Source: DASRAJ01 sp039920305 (lineage in GTDB: Bacteria; Bacteroidota; Bacteroidia; Chitinophagales; UBA10324). From it: DNA of 13,689 nt. The notes under the pieces are model-generated. The model searched no databases, was not told the origin of the DNA, and worked only from the letters and a program-made list of their open reading frames with translations. Every line of letters begins with the position of its first letter. The first letter of the stretch is position 1. The position numbers were made by a program, and so were the translations under genes. Of this stretch, positions 7,924-13,689 are shown piece after piece. The stretch covers positions 1 through 13,689 of the forward strand of contig JBDSEA010000128.1 in NCBI GenBank assembly GCA_039920305.1, in the 5' to 3' direction.

Positions 7924-8988
7924 GTGAAAGATAAAAACGCGGGTAAAAAAGTATTTTCCAAAAGTTTCGGAAAAAAATTTTCTTCCTTTCTCGAAGAAAA
8001 AAAGTACACAAAGCATTTTCTCCTGTGTGATGACAACACCCATGTCTCCTGCCTGCCAGTTCTGCTCAGCGAAATACCTGAAATGGCGGCGGCAAGCGTT
8101 ATAAAAATTTACGATGGTGAGGAGCATAAGAATATCTACGCAGTAGAATATGTCTGGGAGAAGTTGACTGGTGAAAACGCAGACCGGAATGCTGTTTTAA
8201 TAAATCTCGGCGGAGGCATGGTGTGTGATCTGGGAGGTTTTGCTGCTGCAACTTTTAAAAGGGGTATCGATTTTATTCACGTACCAACCACTTTGCTCAG
8301 CATGGCAGATGCTGCGGTAGGTGGAAAACAGGGGATTGATTTCATGAATTATAAAAACCAGATCGGTGTATTTAAAATGCCGGCAGCAATATTCATTCAC
8401 GAGTCTTTTTTGCTAACATTGCCTGAAGAGCAGCTAAAGAGCGGCTTTGCCGAAATTATTAAGCATGCGCTGCTGGCGGGTGGTAAATTCTGGAAGGAAA
8501 TTCTGGAATTGCCGAGCCTGAAAGAAATAAACTGGGTGAATATAATCGAGCAATCACTTGCTGCCAAGGCTGCGGTGGTAGAAAAGGACCCTTATGAAAA
8601 GAGCATCAGGAAGGTTTTAAATTTTGGTCATACGATAGGTCACGCAATCGAAAGCTTTCAGCTTTCGAAAAATCAAAACACGCATCACGGCTTTTGCATC
8701 GCAGCAGGCATGATGGGGGAATTGTACCTGTCATCATTGCTTTGCGGCTTGAGTTTAAAAAAAAGAGATCAGGCTCTGGCAGTGATTAAAAATATTTTTC
8801 CACCCCCGGCAATTGCTGCAGATGATTTTGAGCAGATTCTTGATTTTATGAAGCACGATAAAAAAAACTCAGGAGGCAAAATTCAGTTTGTGCTCCTTGA
8901 AGGTATTGGTGAACCGCGGATTGAATGCCCGGTGAATGAGATCATGATCATGGAATCATTGAGGTTTATCTCCTCTTCCTATTCTTAA
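7924..8988 (+). CDS. aroB: 3-dehydroquinate synthase
   Basis: This 354-residue cytoplasmic enzyme closes DAHP to 3-dehydroquinate using NAD and a divalent metal. The NAD-binding GGGMVCDLGGF is at 96-106, followed by PTTLLSMADAAVGGK (121-135). Zinc ligands by family pattern are E177 (in SGFAEIIKH), H236 (in NFGHTIGH) and H255 (in HHGF). All key residues are present. The only reasonable start is GTG at 7924: the in-frame stop TAA at 7912 lies just upstream, and the next in-frame ATG is about 50 codons in and would cut away conserved sequence. An out-of-frame ATG directly followed by TGA (7922-7927) overlaps this start. The first 30 codons are rich in A tracts and lysine. It lies 28 bases after the DAHP synthase stop, in the same operon. 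A glycerol dehydrogenase is excluded by the motifs. Confidence 0.95.
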   Translation: MKDKNAGKKVFSKSFGKKFSSFLEEKKYTKHFLLCDDNTHVSCLPVLLSEIPEMAAASVIKIYDGEEHKNIYAVEYVWEKLTGENADRNAVLINLGGGMVCDLGGFAAATFKRGIDFIHVPTTLLSMADAAVGGKQGIDFMNYKNQIGVFKMPAAIFIHESFLLTLPEEQLKSGFAEIIKHALLAGGKFWKEILELPSLKEINWVNIIEQSLAAKAAVVEKDPYEKSIRKVLNFGHTIGHAIESFQLSKNQNTHHGFCIAAGMMGELYLSSLLCGLSLKKRDQALAVIKNIFPPPAIAADDFEQILDFMKHDKKNSGGKIQFVLLEGIGEPRIECPVNEIMIMESLRFISSSYS

Positions 8989-9005
8989 CCTTTATTTTAT
9001 TTAAA

Positions 9006-10244
9006 TTGGTCTACCGTATTAGGAAAGATAACCGGATAATCAAAGGAAATATTTTTTTGAGCGGCTCAAAGAGTATCAGTAACCGCGTACTGATGATCGA
9101 AGCATTGTGTAACTCTTCATTTAATAAGAAAAACCTTGCATTGGCAAATGATACGGTACTCCTTGAGCGATTACTTTCTTCGTCAGAAAATATTTTTGAC
9201 GCGCAGGATGCCGGAACAACCTTTCGCTTTCTTACTGCCTATCTTGCTTTAAAAAAAGGCGAGTGGATTCTTACCGGCAGTGAGCGGATGAAGCAGCGCC
9301 CCGTGGGTGATCTTGTTAATGCCCTGCGGCATCTGGGTGCTGAAATATCATATTCTGCAAAAGAAAATTTTCCCCCTCTTAAAATTACCGGCGGTAAGAT
9401 TACCGGTGATTATGTAAGGGTGAATGCAAATATCAGCAGTCAGTTTATTTCTGCCCTGCTCATGATCGCACCATGCCTGAAAAAAGGATTAACAATAGCG
9501 CTTGAAGGCGATGTTGTTTCAAAATCCTATATCGAAATGACACTTCAGGTAATGAAATATTTCGGCATTCATTATTCACAAACCGGCAACGCGATAAGCA
9601 TAGAGTCTCAGGAGTATAAACCACAGGATATTTTTATTGAATCTGACTGGAGTGCCGCTTCATATTACTACGAGATGGCTGCATTTGCTGATGCAGTGGA
9701 TATAAAGCTACATGGATTAATGGAAAATTCATTTCAGGGGGATCAGGCAGTAGCAGGCTTCATGAAAGATCTTGGAGTCGAAACTATATATAATGAGCAT
9801 AAAATCATCCTTAGTAAAATCAAGCCACCGGTTCGCAGCGAATTAATTTTACCAGATTTTCCACTGTCATTGACTTCTTTTCCTGATCTCGCTCCGGCAT
9901 TATTTGTTACTGCAGTGGGCAGGTCGGCGAAAATTTCATTCAGCGGATTAGAGCATCTTAAGTATAAGGAGAGCAACCGCGAAGAAGCATTGCGAAGTGA
10001 ACTGGGAAAGTGTGGGATTCGGCTTCTGAAAACAAACGGTATCATTTCGGTTTCCGGCAGATTCTCTGCCACTCATCCGCGCTTTTCTACATACCATGAT
10101 CATAGGATTGCCATGTCTCTTGCCCCCCTTGCAATGTTATGCGATGCAGTGGATATTGAAGATCCGCTTGTGGTTAATAAATCCTATCCTGCTTTCTGGA
10201 ACGACTTGAAAACTATTGGCTTTAAGGTGGATCAGCAAGCGTAA
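9006..10244 (+). CDS. aroA: 3-phosphoshikimate 1-carboxyvinyltransferase (EPSP synthase)
   Basis: This protein of about 412 residues joins shikimate 3-phosphate and phosphoenolpyruvate to give EPSP. Motifs in order: SKSISNR (21-27, with catalytic K22), DAGTTFRFL (68-76), RP at 98-99, SSQF from 144, PD at 293-294 (the family's catalytic Asp), KESNR (321-325), DHRIAM (365-370) and NKSYPAFW near the end. Length is normal for Bacteroidota. The apparent start is TTG at 9006, 17 bases after the aroB stop. The frame stays open upstream into aroB without an ATG, so a near-cognate ATT start cannot be excluded. The position relative to the conserved SKS motif fits the TTG. Last gene of the operon. MurA, a relative, is excluded by the DHR and SKS context and the neighbours. 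Confidence 0.94.
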   Translation: MVYRIRKDNRIIKGNIFLSGSKSISNRVLMIEALCNSSFNKKNLALANDTVLLERLLSSSENIFDAQDAGTTFRFLTAYLALKKGEWILTGSERMKQRPVGDLVNALRHLGAEISYSAKENFPPLKITGGKITGDYVRVNANISSQFISALLMIAPCLKKGLTIALEGDVVSKSYIEMTLQVMKYFGIHYSQTGNAISIESQEYKPQDIFIESDWSAASYYYEMAAFADAVDIKLHGLMENSFQGDQAVAGFMKDLGVETIYNEHKIILSKIKPPVRSELILPDFPLSLTSFPDLAPALFVTAVGRSAKISFSGLEHLKYKESNREEALRSELGKCGIRLLKTNGIISVSGRFSATHPRFSTYHDHRIAMSLAPLAMLCDAVDIEDPLVVNKSYPAFWNDLKTIGFKVDQQA

Positions 10245-10279
10245 CCATAATTTTATTCCCCCTTGCTGTGATAGATTAT

Positions 10280-10306
10280 TTAGCTGATCAAAAACTTTGC
10301 AGCTAA
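10280..10306. repeat. Inverted repeat downstream of aroA
   Basis: TTAGCTG (10280-10286) and CAGCTAA (10300-10306) are perfect complements around a 13-base loop, in the 207-base gap between aroA and the TPR gene. There is no T-run after it, so it is a poor intrinsic terminator. It could be an operator or chance. The loop contains AAACTTTG, a 7-of-8 match to the TAnnTTTG promoter consensus, so a hairpin over a promoter is possible. Confidence 0.35.
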
Positions 10307-10451
10307 TTCATCAGTAACCGGAAGTATCTGAAACCAATAAAGCAGCTATGGATAAACTTCATATATTGAACAGATCATTGCCCATAGTTTGAGTCCTCAA
10401 AACCATCTCTTGAATTTTTTCGTTCTTTACCTCCGGAAAACGAAACACATT

Positions 10452-11810
10452 ATGAATTTCATCAGGAAAAATTTTTACCTCATATCTTTTCTAATTCTCA
10501 TACTATTCGTCTCTGCAATTTTAATTTTCCGTCCTAAAGAGCCGGCTGTTCCACCCCTTAAGGATCGCATCGGTGGTACCGCTATGGGAGCTGAATGGAT
10601 GAACACCAAGCTTGCTATCGATGGTCTTGTTGAAACAGTGCGTAAAAACCCGGATGACCTAAAGTCAAAAATCCGGCTTGTACAAGCATATATCATTGAA
10701 GCCAGGGTAACGGGAGATTACAATTACTACGATATAGCGGCTATGAAACTCGTAAATGAAGTGCTTGAGAAAGAACCTGAAAACTTTGAGGCTTTATGTT
10801 CAAAGGCTACCATTTACCTGAATCAGCATCACTTTCAAGAGGGTTATGACATAGGCTTAAAAGCACAAAAGCAGAATCCCTATGCGGCATTTAGCTATGG
10901 CATTCTTACTGATGCCTGTGTTGAATTAGGGAAATATGATGAGGCGATAAAGATGGGAGACAGCATGTGCGCAATCCGTCCTGATTTACGCTCCTATTCA
11001 CGCATCAGTTATCTCCGGGAGATCCACGGGGACTTTGAAGGAGCAAAGGAAGTAATGAAAATGGCGGTGAAAGCTGGAATTGCCGGAGTTGAACAGACGG
11101 AATGGTGCCGCGTTTATCTCGGAAAATTGTATGAGCAAACGGGTAATATTGATACTGCAGAAATGATCTACCAGGCTTCAAATGTTGCCAGACCCAACTA
11201 CGCCTATGCAATTGCAGGACTGGGCAGGGTGGCACGCGGGAAGAAAAATTATGCTGAGGCAACAAAGCATTTTGAACTTGCCCAGTCATTAATAAAAGAC
11301 CAGGCATTTGGCGAGGAGCTAATTGATCTCTACCGCTTGCAGGGAAATAAAGCGAAATCGGATTCTATGGCTAAAGAAACCGTCAATTCATTACTGGCAA
11401 GCTCCAATAGCGATGATGAAAATCCAGATGCAGGCCACTATAGTGATCGGGAGCTTGCCTATCTTTATCTTAAGATGAATGATACTGATAATGCGTTAAA
11501 ACATGCTAAACTGGAATATGAGCGACGGCCTGAAAATATTGATGTGAATGAGATGATGGCCTGGGTACATTACAAGCGGGGTGAATATACCCTTGCTGTC
11601 CCGTTTATTGAAAAATCCTTAAGAACAGGTTCAAAGAATGCTGAATTACTTTGCCGTGCCGGCTTGGTTTATTCAAAGGCAAATCAGGTTCAGAAAGGCA
11701 GGGAGCTTATTGAAGAAGCCATGAATGAAAACCCCTTTATGCCTGAAGACCTTTTAATGGAAGCACGTCAATATGTTCCCCGACTTCAGGCACGAATAGC
11801 TTCAAACTGA
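10452..11810 (+). CDS. Membrane-anchored TPR-repeat protein
   Basis: I chose the ATG at 10452 (452 residues) rather than the in-frame TTG at 10389. The ATG places a short basic N-terminus (MNFIRK) directly before the single hydrophobic segment at about residues 8-27, a signal anchor or signal peptide with the rest outside the cytoplasm. From about residue 60 to the end the protein is alpha-helical with several tetratricopeptide repeats, for example near 113-140, 147-178, 215-250, 255-285, 333-362 and 366-393. No catalytic motif is seen. TPR proteins serve as binding scaffolds; the partner is unknown. The HupE/UreJ-family gene starts 26 bases after its stop, so the two are probably co-transcribed and may cooperate. 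It follows aroA by 207 bases and is probably not part of that operon. Confidence 0.82.
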   Translation: MNFIRKNFYLISFLILILFVSAILIFRPKEPAVPPLKDRIGGTAMGAEWMNTKLAIDGLVETVRKNPDDLKSKIRLVQAYIIEARVTGDYNYYDIAAMKLVNEVLEKEPENFEALCSKATIYLNQHHFQEGYDIGLKAQKQNPYAAFSYGILTDACVELGKYDEAIKMGDSMCAIRPDLRSYSRISYLREIHGDFEGAKEVMKMAVKAGIAGVEQTEWCRVYLGKLYEQTGNIDTAEMIYQASNVARPNYAYAIAGLGRVARGKKNYAEATKHFELAQSLIKDQAFGEELIDLYRLQGNKAKSDSMAKETVNSLLASSNSDDENPDAGHYSDRELAYLYLKMNDTDNALKHAKLEYERRPENIDVNEMMAWVHYKRGEYTLAVPFIEKSLRTGSKNAELLCRAGLVYSKANQVQKGRELIEEAMNENPFMPEDLLMEARQYVPRLQARIASN

Positions 11811-11836
11811 TAGTCTTATCAGGCTTGATCAATTTT

Positions 11837-12541
11837 ATGAAGGTTTTTAGCCAACTGTTTTTCCCTTTTAAAATATTTTTCCTGCTGGGATTATTCATTA
11901 TTTATGGTGTGGTGCCTGGTTTTGCCCATACGGTAAATTATGACTTCAGCAATATGTCAGGAACTGATATAGGTTTGGCATATTTAAAGCTTGGTTATCA
12001 GCATATTATACCATTAGGAGTTGACCATATTTTATTTATTTTAAGTATTTTTTTGCTTAGCCCGAATTTGAAGAAAGTGATATGGCAGGCTACAGCCTTT
12101 ACAATAGCTCATTCGATTACACTTGGCCTCGCGATGTATGGATTCATAAAGCCTGTAAGTGCTATAGTGGAACCTGTGATTGCACTTTCCATTGTACTGG
12201 TGGCAGTCGAAAATTTAATTACACAGAAGCTTCAGCCCTGGCGGGTCCTTATTATCTTCGGATTTGGATTGGTGCATGGAATGGGCTTCGCAGGTGCATT
12301 GACTGGTTTGGGACTGCCTGAAAATCAGTTTCTAACAGCCATACTTACCTTTAACCTGGGGGTCGAAATGGGCCAGATCAGTGTAATACTGATCGCCTAT
12401 TTCCTCGTAGGTTTTTGGTTTGGCAGCAAGCCATGGTATCATTCCCGTATAGTTATCCCTTTTTCATTGGTGATTGCGTTAATTGCCTTATACTGGACCA
12501 TTGAACGTACTTCGGCAACTTTATACCCCTCCAGTTTTTGA
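11837..12541 (+). CDS. hupE: HupE/UreJ-family membrane protein, possible metal permease
   Basis: The ATG at 11837 (234 residues) is preferred over the TTG at 11825. A signal peptide or first membrane segment covers about residues 10-30, ending GFAH. About six further hydrophobic segments follow. Conserved polar residues inside or next to them are typical of this family: H56, D63 and H64 (HIIPLGVDHILF), H92 (TIAHSITL), E112 (VEPVIAL), E125, H147 (GLVHGMGF) and E177 (GVEMGQ). HupE and UreJ are linked to nickel uptake for hydrogenase or urease; neither enzyme is encoded here, so the transported metal is open. It is probably co-transcribed with the upstream TPR gene and ends at a strong hairpin terminator shared with the convergent cupredoxin gene. 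Confidence 0.88.
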   Translation: MKVFSQLFFPFKIFFLLGLFIIYGVVPGFAHTVNYDFSNMSGTDIGLAYLKLGYQHIIPLGVDHILFILSIFLLSPNLKKVIWQATAFTIAHSITLGLAMYGFIKPVSAIVEPVIALSIVLVAVENLITQKLQPWRVLIIFGFGLVHGMGFAGALTGLGLPENQFLTAILTFNLGVEMGQISVILIAYFLVGFWFGSKPWYHSRIVIPFSLVIALIALYWTIERTSATLYPSSF

Positions 12542-12552
12542 AATAAATTTAA

Positions 12553-12586
12553 AAAGAAGGCATCCCAAAACCGGAATGCCTTCTTT
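12553..12586. terminator. Bidirectional intrinsic terminator between convergent genes
   Basis: AAAGAAGGCAT (12553-12563) and ATGCCTTCTTT (12576-12586) form a perfect 11-bp stem around a 12-base loop. It lies 11 bases after the HupE-like stop. Read on the minus strand it is followed by a T-rich run (TTTTTAAATTTATTT), and it lies 18 bases past the stop of the cupredoxin gene. The + strand arm also ends in T-rich TTCTTT. It therefore probably serves both transcripts. Confidence 0.85.
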
Positions 12587-12604
12587 AAGATTCTTTACGC
12601 GGAA

Positions 12605-13225
12605 TTATTGAATCACAATCTTACGGGTGAGACGTAGATTTCCTGATTCAATGATCAGAAAATATACACCGGAAGTGATTGTTCCCGATAATTGATATTG
12701 CCCGGAATAATCACCGGCAGGAAGAACCTGATCCACAAGTTCTACCGTTTTATTTCCGGCCAGGTTGAACAAAGCCACATTGGTTTGCTGTGACTCGATT
12801 AACCTGTAATTAATTGAAATGCCATTGGCACTTACATTTGTTATGGTGATTGATGACACAGGCAGCAGGCTTAGAGCAGGAATTCCGGTTGGATCCGATG
12901 CTTCAATAACACCGGACTGCATTTGCCCGTGCACCTCACAAAAATAATGGTAATGACCGGCTACTGCAATGATATATGAAAATGTTGTTGAGTTGTCATT
13001 GATGTTGGCCTCCCACATATCTGCACCGGCAGGAACAGTATCTGAGGTTGTAGTATGAAATCCTTCCATCCATTTCCACATGATTTCATCACCAACATTG
13101 GCATTCACAAAAGCAGGATCGAAGAAATTATTTCCTACATTAATGGTGATGGTAATGGCCCGGGACTGATGTGTTAATAATAAAAGTGCTGTAAATAAGG
13201 TTAGAGCAGTGAAAAAGTTTTTCAT
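12605..13225 (-). CDS. Secreted cupredoxin (plastocyanin/azurin-like) with T9SS sorting domain
   Basis: This 206-residue protein has a signal peptide (about residues 1-23, ending SRA). Residues 24-110 form a small blue-copper domain: H57 (in GFHTT) and C96-x2-H99-x2-M102 (CEVHGQM) give the four ligands of a type 1 copper site. The Cys-x2-His-x2-Met spacing is the short, amicyanin-like form rather than the plastocyanin x4 form. A linker leads to a C-terminal domain at about 125-206 with the usual beta-strand pattern of T9SS sorting domains (ALFNLAGNKT, SGVYFLIIESG, TRKIVIQ), although no clear YPNP motif is visible. The product is probably an exported electron carrier or copper binder, released or attached at the surface. 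The TGCTTTTG box on the minus strand (13263-13270) matches the -7 consensus at 7 of 8 positions. Confidence 0.9.
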   Translation of the reverse strand: MKNFFTALTLFTALLLLTHQSRAITITINVGNNFFDPAFVNANVGDEIMWKWMEGFHTTTSDTVPAGADMWEANINDNSTTFSYIIAVAGHYHYFCEVHGQMQSGVIEASDPTGIPALSLLPVSSITITNVSANGISINYRLIESQQTNVALFNLAGNKTVELVDQVLPAGDYSGQYQLSGTITSGVYFLIIESGNLRLTRKIVIQ

Positions 13226-13301
13226 AATAGTGAATTTTAGATTTTAGTTCACGTTGACAATTCAAAAGCAATGCCATTGGATGTGAAATTACTTTATTCG
13301 A

Positions 13302-13316
13302 TTTAACCGGGTTAAA
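13302..13316. repeat. 15-base palindrome upstream of the cupredoxin gene
   Basis: TTTAACC-G-GGTTAAA is a perfect 7-bp inverted repeat with a single central base. It overlaps a second one, GGGTT-AA-AACCC (13309-13320). It lies about 77 bases upstream of the cupredoxin start and about 80 bases past the stop of the preceding minus-strand gene. It may be an operator for a dimeric regulator, or part of a weak terminator for the upstream gene. Confidence 0.4.
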
Positions 13317-13397
13317 ACCCTTACTGAAGACTTTTAATAAATCGCCGGGCAGGCTTATCTGTACGTTTATTGATTTTTCAAATGAGGAGAGAGTTGC

Positions 13398-13689
13398 TCA
13401 CTGTTTGATGATCAGCATCTTTTTTCTCTCGATAACAAGTCCCGGTGATGAGATTTCAATTAAGTAAACTCCGCCTGCCGCTTGATCCAGGTCAATTTTC
13501 ATTTTATTTGAATGCAGCCCTGGTGACCAATACGACCCTGAAGCTTTATCTGTTGAAGAATAGACCTTTCGTCCGATAGAGTTCATTATTCTTATGGTGA
13601 TTTCTGTTTCGGGTCGTTGATTTCTCATTTCAACTATAAACCTTCCGGATGATGGATTGGGAAATATTAAAATATTTTCATTTTCTACC
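13398..13689 (-). CDS. C-terminal T9SS sorting domain of a larger cargo protein (partial)
   Basis: The minus-strand frame is open to the window edge and ends in TGA at 13398-13400. The visible 96 residues contain IFPNPSSGRF, the FPNP variant of the sorting-domain start motif, followed by the IRIMNSIGRKVY, GVYLIEI and KKMLIIKQ strands. This is a complete type A T9SS sorting domain, so the unseen N-terminal part is the functional cargo. An internal Met at 13626-13628 is not a real start because conserved sorting-domain sequence precedes it. It lies upstream of the cupredoxin gene on the same strand, with 172 bases between them. Confidence 0.88.
   Translation of the reverse strand, partial: VENENILIFPNPSSGRFIVEMRNQRPETEITIRIMNSIGRKVYSSTDKASGSYWSPGLHSNKMKIDLDQAAGGVYLIEISSPGLVIERKKMLIIKQ

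Noticed and set aside
9743..10072. 109-codon minus-strand open frame inside aroA
   Set aside because: It is wholly antisense to conserved EPSP synthase sequence, with no recognisable motif.
10389..10451. TTG-initiated N-terminal extension of the TPR protein
   Set aside because: It would add 21 residues before the basic start and signal anchor. The ATG at 10452 gives a normal membrane-anchored N-terminus.
11005..11307. 100-codon minus-strand open frame inside the TPR gene
   Set aside because: It is antisense to TPR helices. Its proline- and leucine-rich composition looks like a by-product of the other strand.
11825..11836. TTG start for the HupE-like protein
   Set aside because: An ATG four codons later is a better start, and the extra residues add nothing to the signal segment.
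13398..13628. Stand-alone 76-residue gene starting at the internal Met
   Set aside because: The frame continues upstream to the window edge through the conserved FPNP sorting motif, so it is the end of a longer gene.

Overview
The window looks like a chromosomal segment of a Bacteroidota bacterium, perhaps a Chitinophagales- or Saprospirales-like lineage (the rank below phylum is a guess). Four encoded proteins carry, or end in, the C-terminal sorting domain of the type IX secretion system (T9SS). The DAHP synthase has a C-terminal chorismate mutase, as is usual in this phylum. A DUF7948/SBBP-repeat surface protein is present, and genes start without clear Shine-Dalgarno sequences.

Layout. 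(1) 2-624: the end of a HEPN (HepT-like) gene overlapping an MNT nucleotidyltransferase (MntA-like) gene by ATGA, a toxin-antitoxin type pair. (2) 625-1088: a 464-base stretch with no convincing gene, holding nested inverted repeats. (3) 1089-5749: two large secreted proteins on the + strand, an M28 metallopeptidase and a seven-repeat SBBP propeller-like protein, both with T9SS sorting domains. (4) 5948-10244: a tight aromatic amino acid operon: prephenate dehydratase, DAHP synthase/chorismate mutase, AroB and AroA. Gaps are 10, 28 and 17 bases. The aroB start is GTG and the aroA start appears to be TTG. (5) 10452-12541: a membrane-anchored TPR protein followed 26 bases later by a HupE/UreJ-family membrane protein. 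(6) 12553-12586: a bidirectional terminator between convergent units. (7) 12605-13689, minus strand: a secreted cupredoxin with a T9SS sorting domain, and upstream of it the C-terminus of another T9SS cargo that runs off the window.

How the genes work together. The operon covers entry into the shikimate pathway (DAHP synthase), step two (AroB), step six (AroA), and the chorismate-to-phenylpyruvate branch (chorismate mutase, then prephenate dehydratase). AroD/Q, AroE, AroK, AroC, TyrA and the aminotransferase must lie elsewhere. The T9SS proteins are exported cargo without an obvious shared pathway. The HupE-like protein and the cupredoxin both suggest metal handling, but they face each other and need not be functionally linked.

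Most of the window is ordinary for the phylum. The best candidates for something unusual are the prephenate dehydratase, which has lost two family-conserved acidic residues as well as its canonical effector motifs, and the TPR-HupE pair, which has no hydrogenase or urease genes within view. I did not find a clearly new multi-gene system.
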